This document shows, piece after piece, positions 1 through 7,055 of a stretch of 33,724 bases of DNA. Position numbers and translations under genes: made by a program. Position 1 is the stretch's first letter; each line of letters starts with the position of its first letter. The notes below the pieces were generated by a model. That model was not told the DNA's origin. It saw only the letters and a list, made by a program, of their open reading frames with translations, and did not search any database. Source of the stretch: 2-02-FULL-43-13 sp043813805 (lineage in GTDB: Bacteria; Patescibacteriota; Minisyncoccia; Minisyncoccales; MHMH01). The stretch spans positions 1 to 33,724 of the forward strand of contig JBDRKR010000017.1 of NCBI GenBank assembly GCA_043813805.1. Direction: 5' to 3'.

Positions 1-2
1 AT

Positions 3-575
3 AAGATAAATTTTGCCGGCATAAAATATTACGAAAACACAAATTATCAAAATAACAATATTTTAAACTCTTTGTTTTGTGCTGAACCGGAAATGAACGG
101 TGATTTCATCGCTTCTTACAGCGATATTCTCTACGACAAAAGCGTGGTGGAAAAATTATTAAAAGATAAGAACGACATTGCCGTTGTGGTGGATACCGAT
201 TGGCAGAGATATTATCATGGCAGGACAGAACATCCGTTAGAAGAGGCGGAAAAGGTAATCATCCGGAACGGTAAAGTATTAAAAATCGGGAAACACCTGA
301 CCGCTCAAGAGTCGGATGGCGAGTTTATCGGTATGGTTAAGTTTAGCGAGATAGGGGCCGTAATTTTTAAAAAAGAATTTCAGAGAGTGAAAAGTCAGCA
401 TTGGGGAAAACCTTTCCAGAAAGCGGCGACTTTCGAAAAAGCTTATCTGACCGACATGCTCCAGGAGTTAATTGATCGGGGCAACGAGATTTATCCCGTG
501 TTGATCAAAAAAGAATGGTGGGAGATGGATACTGTTGAGGACTTGGAGAAAGTAAGAAAGATCTTTGATGTATAA
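3..575 (+). CDS. Nucleotidyltransferase (LicC/PntC-like cytidylyltransferase family), 5'-truncated by the window edge
   Basis: The frame is open from base 3 to the TAA at 573-575, so the gene begins outside the window. A TTG at 72 is not a convincing start because family-like sequence continues upstream of it (GIKYYENTNYQNNNILNSL, matching the N-Y-x-x-x-N-x-x-S region). Visible features are the sugar-nucleotidyltransferase core around SYSDILYD, a beta-rich middle (EFIGMVKFS) and a C-terminal WWEMDTVEDLEKV segment typical of the family's metal/product side. The N-terminal nucleotide-binding loop is not in the window. Family members join CTP or another NTP to a phosphorylated small molecule such as phosphocholine, aminoethylphosphonate or a sugar phosphate. 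The gene at 3750-4454 is a paralogue sharing the EFIG(M/I)xKFS stretch. The phosphonate importer between them makes a phosphonate or phosphocholine substrate attractive, but this is inference. Fusion to a PEP mutase upstream cannot be excluded. Confidence 0.75.
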   Translation, partial: KINFAGIKYYENTNYQNNNILNSLFCAEPEMNGDFIASYSDILYDKSVVEKLLKDKNDIAVVVDTDWQRYYHGRTEHPLEEAEKVIIRNGKVLKIGKHLTAQESDGEFIGMVKFSEIGAVIFKKEFQRVKSQHWGKPFQKAATFEKAYLTDMLQELIDRGNEIYPVLIKKEWWEMDTVEDLEKVRKIFDV

Positions 576-579
576 AAAA

Positions 580-611
580 TAGCGTAAAGAAAACATGGTT
601 TCTCTACGCTA
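580..611 (-). terminator. Intrinsic terminator for the HD-domain gene
   Basis: The arms TAGCGTA (580-586) and TACGCTA (605-611), extended inward by GAAA/TTTC, form a hairpin between two convergent genes. Read on the minus strand, the hairpin is followed by a run of six T (plus-strand AAAAAA at 574-579), so it terminates the minus-strand gene. On the plus strand it lacks a T tract. Confidence 0.7.
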
Positions 612-619
612 CCCCTTGT

Positions 620-1156
620 CTAAAAAGGAAGAATTTGGGGTGAAATAATTTCCGAGATTTCTCGGTAAATCTCTTGAGATTTTTCCTGAAGCCACTTTTT
701 TCTTGTCTCGGGCATATACCGGGCATAACGCTCGAGTAAATCTGCCACGCGTTCTTTGACGGACACGATGGAATCCTGGAACGCCATGTCTCCCAGAAAA
801 ACAAGTTTTTCCTCCCAGCTGTCCGGATCGGGTATCTCTCCCGGTTGGAAAACCCAGACCTGATGCCTTTGGACAAGTCGGATGATTCTTTCATCAACGC
901 CCTGTCTTTTCAGAAAAGCAACACCCTCAACGGTATGCCCCCGGGGAGTTCCGTCAAACATTTTGCCGATATCGTGCAGCATGCCGCCATTTTCCACCAG
1001 CGCCACATCGACCGCAACTCCTTTCCGATTCAATTGACGCGCCGTAAAACCGGCAACATTAGTGACTCCCATTGAATGATAGAGTATCCCCAAATTTACC
1101 GGCTTGAACATCCCGGCTTCCTGATACAATCGGCCGACCAACTCTTTGTCAAACAT
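620..1156 (-). CDS. HD-domain metal-dependent phosphohydrolase
   Basis: A 178-residue protein with a complete HD-superfamily metal site: H27 (YHSMG), H61-D62 (MLHDIGK), H74 (RGHTVEG), H98 (QRHQV) and D123 (LGDMAFQD). Such proteins are usually phosphomonoesterases or phosphodiesterases acting on nucleotides; a subset (PhnZ type) are di-iron oxygenases that cleave hydroxyphosphonates. The divergent neighbour is a phosphonate-type ABC importer, so a phosphorus-scavenging role is possible, but nothing in the sequence fixes the substrate. The ATG at 1156 is preceded by a GGGGG purine tract at normal spacing and by a near-consensus promoter, which supports this start. A terminator hairpin follows the stop. 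The protein is soluble, with no membrane segment. Confidence 0.8.
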   Translation of the reverse strand: MFDKELVGRLYQEAGMFKPVNLGILYHSMGVTNVAGFTARQLNRKGVAVDVALVENGGMLHDIGKMFDGTPRGHTVEGVAFLKRQGVDERIIRLVQRHQVWVFQPGEIPDPDSWEEKLVFLGDMAFQDSIVSVKERVADLLERYARYMPETRKKWLQEKSQEIYREISEIISPQILPF

Positions 1157-1192
1157 TATTACCCCCTACGAATATTTCAAACAGCTGACTGT

Positions 1193-1220
1193 ATTATAAT
1201 CATTAAAATAAATTTGTCAA
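1193..1220 (-). promoter_or_regulatory. Sigma-70-type promoter for the HD-domain gene
   Basis: On the minus strand TTGACA (plus 1220-1215) and TATAAT (plus 1198-1193) are separated by 16 nt. The expected transcript start is near 1186, about 30 nt before the ATG at 1156. This is one of the best consensus matches in the window. Confidence 0.75.
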
Positions 1221-1289
1221 GCAAATATCATGTAAAAAATAAAAAAGATTTTTAAAGAAAGAATAATTTAATAATTAAAGAATAAAAAC

Positions 1290-2186
1290 ATGAACAAAAC
1301 TTCGTTAATTTTAATCCTTATTATAGCGGCCGGTTTGGTTATTTGGCAGTTGAACAAAAATCCCGAAGAGGGCGGAATTAAGGTTTTAAGAATGGGGCTC
1401 ATCCCAGCCGATGACGCCGAAGAAATGATCAGGGATTACGAACCCGTCCGGGCCTATCTTTCGCAGAAATTGGGCATACCCGTGGAAATCCAGGTTACTT
1501 CCGACTACACGGCGGCCATTGAGGCGATGAGGGCAAAGCATATTGAGATGGCCTGGTTTGGACCTTTTTCTTATGTTATTGCTAAAAACGTGGCCGGAGC
1601 TGAAGCGATTGTCAACGGAGTACGGCGCAGCGACGGCAAATCGGATTATCACTCGGTTATCGTGGTTCGGGCAGACAGCGGCATCACAAAACTCGAAGAT
1701 TTAAAAGGCAAAAGCTTTGCTTTCGTTGACCCGACTTCAACTTCGGGTAATTTAATTCCGAGAAAAATGCTGCTGGAAAACGGGATAGACCCCGATAAAG
1801 ATTTCAGTACGGTTTTTTACGCCGGCACCCACAATGCGGTGGAATACGCCGTTGCCAATAAAAAAGTGGCTGCAGGAGCGGACAGTGATAACTCTTATGA
1901 TAGAATGGTTAAGGCGGGTGAAATTGACCCGGCGGTCAACAAAATCATTTTTACTTCATCGTCAATCCCCGGTTCGCCCATCGTCGTTAGGGGAGATTTG
2001 CCTCAAGAATTAAAGCAGAAGATTAAAGACGCTTTAATTAATATGGACGAACAGACAATTCACGAGGTTTCGGGTTGGGGCGATATTGCCAAGTATCAAG
2101 AGGTGCTTGACAGCGATTACGACATCATCAGACAGACTGCTGCAGCTTTAGGCATGGATGTGGCTAATCCCGACGCCGCTAAATAA
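1290..2186 (+). CDS. phnD: Phosphonate/phosphite-type ABC transporter substrate-binding protein
   Basis: A 298-residue periplasmic-binding-protein homologue. Residues 3-20 form one hydrophobic segment without an obvious lipobox cysteine, so it is probably an uncleaved membrane anchor or non-canonical signal. The mature part shows PhnD-family landmarks: LRMGLIPADDAEEM at the start, DYEPVRAYLSQKLG, MAWFGPFSYV (ligand aromatic residues) and the DPTSTSGNLIPR loop, whose Ser/Thr residues coordinate the phospho or phosphonate group in this family. It captures phosphonate, phosphite or a similar oxyanion outside the membrane and hands it to PhnE. It is the first gene of a tight phnDCE operon; phnC starts 1 nt after its stop. 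The leader at 1221-1289 is very AT-rich and shows no clear promoter. Family assignment is firm; the exact ligand is unknown. Confidence 0.9.
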   Translation: MNKTSLILILIIAAGLVIWQLNKNPEEGGIKVLRMGLIPADDAEEMIRDYEPVRAYLSQKLGIPVEIQVTSDYTAAIEAMRAKHIEMAWFGPFSYVIAKNVAGAEAIVNGVRRSDGKSDYHSVIVVRADSGITKLEDLKGKSFAFVDPTSTSGNLIPRKMLLENGIDPDKDFSTVFYAGTHNAVEYAVANKKVAAGADSDNSYDRMVKAGEIDPAVNKIIFTSSSIPGSPIVVRGDLPQELKQKIKDALINMDEQTIHEVSGWGDIAKYQEVLDSDYDIIRQTAAALGMDVANPDAAK

Positions 2187-2187
2187 A

Positions 2188-2967
2188 ATGATTAAAATAG
2201 AGAATTTAAGTCATATCTACAAAAATAAGAACGGGGACAGGGTGGCTCTGAAAAATATTAATCTTCAAATTGAAAAAGGGGAAAACGTAGTTTTTATTGG
2301 ATCTTCCGGCTCAGGCAAATCAACGTTGCTTAAGGCGATTAATCGACTGATCGAACCTTCGTCTGGGAGAATCTGGATTGACGGCGAAGATATTTTATCA
2401 AGTCCTCGGGAGAGAGTTTGCCAAATCAGGGGGAAGATGGGCATGATTTTTCAGAATTTTAATCTTCTTGAAAGAGAAGCTGTTTTTACCAACGCCCTTA
2501 ATGGCCGTTTGAAATACAATAACAATCTTAATACAATTCTGGGTAAGTTTTCCCAAGCCGACTTGGCTACAGTCCAAGACAGTCTTCAGATGGTTGGCTT
2601 GGCCGATTATCGAAACGAGCGGGTGGCTGATTTAAGCGGCGGTCAGAAACAAAGAGTGGCCATAGCCCGAGTCTTATCTCAAAAACCAGAAATTATCCTG
2701 GCCGACGAGCCGGTTTCTAATTTGGACCCCAAGTTAATGAAAGAAATTATGGATCTGTTAAAGGGTATCTGCCGAGAAAGGGGCATGACGTTGCTTGTCA
2801 GCCTGCATTTTCTTGAATTCGCCAAAAGATATAGTTCAAGAATCATTGGCCTTAGAGATGGGGCAATTGTTTTTGACGGCAGCCCAACAAACCTAACAGA
2901 GAAAAGCATTATTGATATCTATGGCGAAACTGAAGAGTGGCAACTTTATGGAAAAACCGGTTTTTAA
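2188..2967 (+). CDS. phnC: Phosphonate-type ABC transporter ATP-binding protein
   Basis: A 259-residue ABC ATPase. The Walker A motif GSSGSGKST lies near residues 38-46, followed by the Q-loop (IFQNFNLL), the signature DLSGGQKQR, Walker B (ILADEPVSNLD) and the switch histidine (VSLHFLEFA). The stretch LNGRLKYNNNLNTILGKF after the Q-loop resembles the PhnC-specific insertion. It hydrolyses ATP in the cytoplasm to drive import through PhnE. The ATG at 2188 directly follows the phnD stop and gives the normal MIKIENLSHIY start; an upstream in-frame ATG at 2158 would run into phnD and adds non-homologous residues. The 3' end overlaps phnE by 20 nt, suggesting translational coupling. Confidence 0.93.
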   Translation: MIKIENLSHIYKNKNGDRVALKNINLQIEKGENVVFIGSSGSGKSTLLKAINRLIEPSSGRIWIDGEDILSSPRERVCQIRGKMGMIFQNFNLLEREAVFTNALNGRLKYNNNLNTILGKFSQADLATVQDSLQMVGLADYRNERVADLSGGQKQRVAIARVLSQKPEIILADEPVSNLDPKLMKEIMDLLKGICRERGMTLLVSLHFLEFAKRYSSRIIGLRDGAIVFDGSPTNLTEKSIIDIYGETEEWQLYGKTGF

Positions 2968-3739
2968 AAAAAAGTACAAAGGTCTTTTTTTGGCTGTCCT
3001 GATAGTCATTATTTATTATTGGGCGATTAACGGTACCGACACGAATCCTATTAATTTTATTAAAGGACTGCCTTTTATGGCCGATTTTGTTGTCAGGATG
3101 TTCCCACCCGACATCACTCATTTGGGCAGGTTTTTGCTGAAAGCTCTTGAAACCCTACAAATGGCCATCGTTGGTTCAACTCTCGGAGCATTAATCGCCT
3201 TGCCTCTTTCCTTTTTGGCGGCAAGAAACGTTATGCCCAACAAGTTTGTTTATCACACGGTCAGGGGTATTTTTGATACTTGCCGGGGCATCAACGAAAT
3301 TGTTTGGGGGCTGATTTTCGTCTCAATGGTCGGGCTGGGACCGTTCCCCGGGGTCTTGGCTTTAGCCGTTCACGTAACCGGAGCCTTGGGAAGATATTTT
3401 TCAGAATCGATTGAGACCGTTGATCCCGAAATAATCAAAGCGATTATTTCCACCGGAGCTAATAAATTTCAAGTTATTGCCAGGGGAATTTTCCCTCAAG
3501 TCAAACCGCTCTTCATCAATTATTCTTTTTATTATTTGGAGAATAATTTCAGGGCGGCCACTGTTTTGGGTTTGGTGGGCGCGGGCGGCATCGGTATGGA
3601 GTTAATTACCAGTATGCGTCTTTTCCGCAACCAAGAAGTTTTAACCATCCTGATTATTATGGTTTTGGCGGTGGTTTGCATTGATCGATTCAGCGCTTAC
3701 ATCAGGAAGAAAATAGTCCGAATTGAAAGATTAGAATAA
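2948..3739 (+). CDS. phnE: Phosphonate-type ABC transporter permease
   Basis: A 263-residue integral membrane protein with about six hydrophobic segments. The first runs from residue 13 to 25; the rest lie in a BPD-transport permease domain containing LGRFLLKALETLQMAIVGSTLGALIALPLSFLA in outline and the terminal ATVLGLVGAGGIGMEL stretch characteristic of PhnE. The coupling (EAA-type) loop lies around ISTGANKFQVIARGIFPQ. It forms the membrane channel for the PhnD ligand, working with PhnC. The ATG at 2948 is preferred because it gives the short charged N-terminus normal for the family; ATGs at 2912 and 2921 are possible but lie deeper in phnC. Ten nt separate its stop from the downstream nucleotidyltransferase, so the latter is probably in the same transcript. 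Confidence 0.92.
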   Translation: MEKPVFKKKYKGLFLAVLIVIIYYWAINGTDTNPINFIKGLPFMADFVVRMFPPDITHLGRFLLKALETLQMAIVGSTLGALIALPLSFLAARNVMPNKFVYHTVRGIFDTCRGINEIVWGLIFVSMVGLGPFPGVLALAVHVTGALGRYFSESIETVDPEIIKAIISTGANKFQVIARGIFPQVKPLFINYSFYYLENNFRAATVLGLVGAGGIGMELITSMRLFRNQEVLTILIIMVLAVVCIDRFSAYIRKKIVRIERLE

Positions 3740-3749
3740 ATAAAAATTT

Positions 3750-4454
3750 ATGAAAACTATTATTTTAGCGGCCGGTAAATCAACCAGGCTTTTGCCCCTG
3801 ACCAAAGAAATACCCCAACCAATGTTAAAAATTGGGGCGGAAACCATTTTAGAGAAACAGATCAAATTTTTAAAAGAGGCAGGTCTCGAGGAAGTCGTTG
3901 TCATCACCGGCTACTTATCAAAAAAATTGGAAGAATTTTGCGGTCAACTCAAGATCAAAACGTTGTTTAATCCGTTTTACGACGTTTCGGGGATTGCCGC
4001 CAGTCTCTGGATTGCTAAAGATGAAATAAAAAACGGTTTTTTGTTTTTATACTCCGATGCCTTATTCGAGCCGGAGACCATTAGGGCGTTATTGGGCGAG
4101 GAAGGAGATATTAACTTGGCTGTCAAAAAAAATGATTTGAGGGCAGAGGCGGAAAAGATTGTCGAGGAGGCGGGAATAATCAAAAGAATAAGCAAGGTAA
4201 AATTGGAAAAAGCAACCAGCGAATTTATCGGTATTGCCAAGTTTTCGGCCAGCGGGTCCGAAAAGCTAATCGAAGAATTAGAGAACGAATTAAGGGACAA
4301 TCTCGGCATCTCTTTTATTACGGTGATTGATAACCTTATTCAAAAAGGGGAAATAGCCAAAGTTTACGACATCAAGGATGCTCAATTTATTGATATAGAT
4401 TTCCCCGATGATTTAGAAAGAGCTAAAGATTTAAAATTTTCTAAACAAAAATAG
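3750..4454 (+). CDS. Nucleotidyltransferase, cytidylyltransferase-like, linked to the phosphonate importer
   Basis: A 234-residue complete NTP-transferase. The N-terminal loop IILAAGKSTRLLPLT binds the NTP; LYSDALF (about residues 92-98) holds the metal-binding aspartate, and IDIDFPDDLERA near the C-terminus supplies the second metal aspartates. The usual PKPLL segment reads IPQPMLKIG, so the normally conserved lysine that contacts the substrate phosphate is glutamine. This is real in the DNA (codon caa) and may mean an altered substrate or reduced activity. The protein is similar in length and several blocks to the truncated gene at the left edge. LicC-like enzymes make CDP-choline; PntC-like enzymes make CMP-aminoethylphosphonate. 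Linkage to phnDCE suggests activation of an imported phosphonate or phosphocholine, as inference. The last 24 nt overlap the convergent flippase gene. Confidence 0.8.
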   Translation: MKTIILAAGKSTRLLPLTKEIPQPMLKIGAETILEKQIKFLKEAGLEEVVVITGYLSKKLEEFCGQLKIKTLFNPFYDVSGIAASLWIAKDEIKNGFLFLYSDALFEPETIRALLGEEGDINLAVKKNDLRAEAEKIVEEAGIIKRISKVKLEKATSEFIGIAKFSASGSEKLIEELENELRDNLGISFITVIDNLIQKGEIAKVYDIKDAQFIDIDFPDDLERAKDLKFSKQK

Positions 4455-5678
4455 GATCAGGCCGGATTGGATGATTTCTGCGCCGATGATCGCCATAATC
4501 GCTCCCGAAATGCCGTAAAGCGGCACTAAAATAATCAGAAGCAGTATTTTTATAAAGGGCGCGATTTTTATCAAATAAAGCTCTTTCTTCATCATTTTGG
4601 CTTGGAAAGAGACGCCCAATAAGCCTATGGGAACAGAAATAAAAGAAAGTACGAACAGCCGGGAATAATGGATGGACTCTAAATATTGGGGGAAAAATAT
4701 TTTATACAAATAAGGAGCAACGATAACGTAGAGTACGGCCAAAGCCATTGTCAGGAAAAACAATTTCCCGACTTTTTTCATGATGGTTTTTTTGATTTCG
4801 GCCCGAGATTTCGGGGCTAGTTTTGGAGAAGCGAGGGTTAAAACATGTCCCAGGATTTTTTGAATTTCTCCGGGAACGATAACGGCAAAAGAATAAACAG
4901 CCAGCTGGCTGGAACCAATGACGGTGAAGAGCAGAATTTTATCCAGATAAGAGGCGACCTTACTGATAACCGCCATGAGACTGATATGGACCCCATAAGA
5001 AATGGTTTGAGGGTCCTCTTTTTTATTCGGCTGAAACTTGTGCTTAGTTAAAAGGTAGAGGAAATAATTTAAAAAAGTGTGGGACACAAGATAGGCGGTC
5101 ACCAGCCAAAGAATATTTTTAGTGAGAAAAAGAACGATAACCATTATAGAAACAGTAATAATTTGATTGGCGATGCCGTACTTTGTCTGAACACTAAACA
5201 ATTTTCTTCCCGCTAAAAGCCCGACATAAACCCGCGAAGCCAGCATTAGAGGCAGAAAGGCGGCAATGAAAAGCAGGGGAATGGGCAAAAGCGTATTACC
5301 TCGAAGCCAATAGTAAAGAGCGCCTCCGATAGCCACAACGCTCGCCAGAAGCCCCCATTTTAATTGGGTTTTAAAACCGGTGTAAAAAGAGCCCTCCAGT
5401 CCTCGAGCAGTTGCCTGGCTGATCGCTATTCTCATGCCAGTCAGGCTAAAGATGCCCAGAATTCCCACCAAAGAAATTATATATTGGTAATTGCCATAAG
5501 TGGCTTTCGGAAGCAAATTGGCAAAAGCTAAAGCTAGTAAAAAAGAGGTAGCGGCCGCAGTAATCTGCCCCAAGATCAGCCAGAACCCGCTTTGGGCCAA
5601 ATAAACATTATCGGTGCCGGTGTATTTTTGAGTGCTTCTTAAGAGTTGGTAAGCCCGATTTTTAATTTTATTTATCAT
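4431..5678 (-). CDS. Oligosaccharide/lipid-linked glycan flippase (Wzx/MOP family)
   Basis: A 415-residue protein made almost entirely of hydrophobic helices (roughly 12), with the polysaccharide-biosynthesis layout: an amphipathic N-terminus followed by SGFWLILGQITAAATSFLL and FANLLPKATYGNYQYI, a common entry to Wzx-type MOP flippases. It would move undecaprenyl-linked sugars across the membrane. Its ATG overlaps the stop of the upstream sugar-phosphate transferase gene by 4 nt (ATGA type), so the two are cotranscribed on the minus strand: first the enzyme that loads the first sugar, then the flippase. The 3' end overlaps the convergent nucleotidyltransferase gene by 24 nt with no room for a separate terminator. 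Confidence 0.85.
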   Translation of the reverse strand: MINKIKNRAYQLLRSTQKYTGTDNVYLAQSGFWLILGQITAAATSFLLALAFANLLPKATYGNYQYIISLVGILGIFSLTGMRIAISQATARGLEGSFYTGFKTQLKWGLLASVVAIGGALYYWLRGNTLLPIPLLFIAAFLPLMLASRVYVGLLAGRKLFSVQTKYGIANQIITVSIMVIVLFLTKNILWLVTAYLVSHTFLNYFLYLLTKHKFQPNKKEDPQTISYGVHISLMAVISKVASYLDKILLFTVIGSSQLAVYSFAVIVPGEIQKILGHVLTLASPKLAPKSRAEIKKTIMKKVGKLFFLTMALAVLYVIVAPYLYKIFFPQYLESIHYSRLFVLSFISVPIGLLGVSFQAKMMKKELYLIKIAPFIKILLLIILVPLYGISGAIMAIIGAEIIQSGLILFLFRKF

Positions 5679-7000
5679 TTTTCTTTTTTGAAAAATAATT
5701 GAAAGGTTTTCAGTAAAATTCCTAAATCGAGCAAGGGGGAGCGATTTTTCAAGTAGTAAAGATCGTACTGGAATTTTTCCTTACTGTCCATGACTGACCG
5801 GCCGTATCTGAATTTCAACTGGGCCCAGCCGGTAAAACCGGGCTTTATCAGGTGACGTACATGATAGTAGGGAATTTCTTTTTCCAATTTTTCGACAAAC
5901 TCGGGGCGTTCCGGTCTGGGCCCCACCAAGCTGATATCTCCCTTCAAAACATTAATCATTTGGGGTAATTCATCAAGGTGTGTTTCTCTTAATAGTTTTC
6001 CTGCTTTCGTAACCCTATGGTCTTCTTTTTTGGCCCAAACCGGGCCGGTTTTGCTTTCCGCCTCGACGTTCATTGATCTGAATTTTAAGAGGAGAAACGG
6101 TTTTCTGTCTTTGCCGATTCTTTCTTGGCGATAAATTACAGGACCCTTGTCCCCCAGTTTTATTAAAAGCACAATCAACGGCCAGAGTGGGCTTGTGACA
6201 ATCAGTAAAATTGCTGCTAAAATTAAATCCTGCCCTCTTTTTATCTTGTCATAGAATTTTCTTTCTCCTTCTTTCAGATTTTCCAAAAACCATTTTTTCT
6301 GCAGAAAGGCGGTAGGTATTTTTTCGCAGAATAATTCATAAGCCTGGCTCCAGTCCAAAAAGATTATCCTTGCCTCCAGGCATTGATAGAGATTTTCCAA
6401 TAGGTCAAAGTCCGTTTCAAAATCTTCGGCGACAATCAGCGCGTTAATTTTTTTCTCTTGAATTTTGGCGAGTAGGTCTTTGCTATCGTTAAAGGTGGCC
6501 GTTAATTTATAGCCCAGATAAGGACGAAGGGCTATCTCTTTTGCCAAGGTTTCGATCTTTTGCGGGTCTTTACTCAAAATCGCCACATTATTGAAAAAAC
6601 GGAAAGAGAACACAACGCTGAAAAGTTTGCGCCAGATTAAAAACAAAACTCCGAAGATTAAAACGTTTAAGAGCAGGTTGGTTTTGGGAGTAATCCCAAA
6701 AAGTGGTACGAGATAGAAAAAAACCATGCCCAGCCCGAGTCCGCAAAGAATCGCGCCTAAAATTTTGGGATAAAGCACGACCCTGATTCTGATGGCGCCC
6801 AGGTCGTAGAGGCCGAAAATATAAAAAATAATCAGCCAAAAGAAATATAAAATTGAAAAAGGAAGCAAGTGCCCCGACATAATCTCCCAACTGAACTTGC
6901 CCCCAAAACCAAAAAAAACCGTTCCAAATAGCGAAAGGTAGAGTATGTTAATATCTCCCATAAAGAGGAGAATTTTCCTGAAGCCCAGAGTGGTTGGCAT
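5675..7000 (-). CDS. Polyprenyl glycosylphosphotransferase (initiating sugar transferase, WbaP/WcaJ/CpsE type)
   Basis: A 441-residue protein. The N-terminal half has several membrane helices and a CoA-binding-like Rossmann segment (about residues 135-225). The C-terminal half is a bacterial sugar-transferase domain: a membrane hairpin (DLILAAILLIVTSPLWPL), YRQERIG, LLKFRSM, THLDELPQ, VGPRPERPEF and IKPGFTGWAQ. These are the catalytic and membrane-interface motifs of the family. It transfers a sugar 1-phosphate to undecaprenyl phosphate, the first step of glycan assembly. The start at 7000 is used; an ATG at 6961 (MGDINI) is an alternative. It is divergent from the ligase gene; the 55 nt between them must hold both promoters. 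It overlaps the downstream flippase gene by 4 nt. Confidence 0.9.
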   Translation of the reverse strand: MPTTLGFRKILLFMGDINILYLSLFGTVFFGFGGKFSWEIMSGHLLPFSILYFFWLIIFYIFGLYDLGAIRIRVVLYPKILGAILCGLGLGMVFFYLVPLFGITPKTNLLLNVLIFGVLFLIWRKLFSVVFSFRFFNNVAILSKDPQKIETLAKEIALRPYLGYKLTATFNDSKDLLAKIQEKKINALIVAEDFETDFDLLENLYQCLEARIIFLDWSQAYELFCEKIPTAFLQKKWFLENLKEGERKFYDKIKRGQDLILAAILLIVTSPLWPLIVLLIKLGDKGPVIYRQERIGKDRKPFLLLKFRSMNVEAESKTGPVWAKKEDHRVTKAGKLLRETHLDELPQMINVLKGDISLVGPRPERPEFVEKLEKEIPYYHVRHLIKPGFTGWAQLKFRYGRSVMDSKEKFQYDLYYLKNRSPLLDLGILLKTFQLFFKKEK

Positions 7001-7055
7001 CGTTTCTATCTTATACCGGTTTACAATATTTTACAAATCAGATAAAATAATCGTA

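Noticed and set aside
620..897. Other-strand and other-frame open frames over known genes, such as those over the HD, secA, metK and nadK genes
   Set aside because: They lie opposite or out of frame to genes with clear family motifs and have no ribosome sites or recognisable domains.
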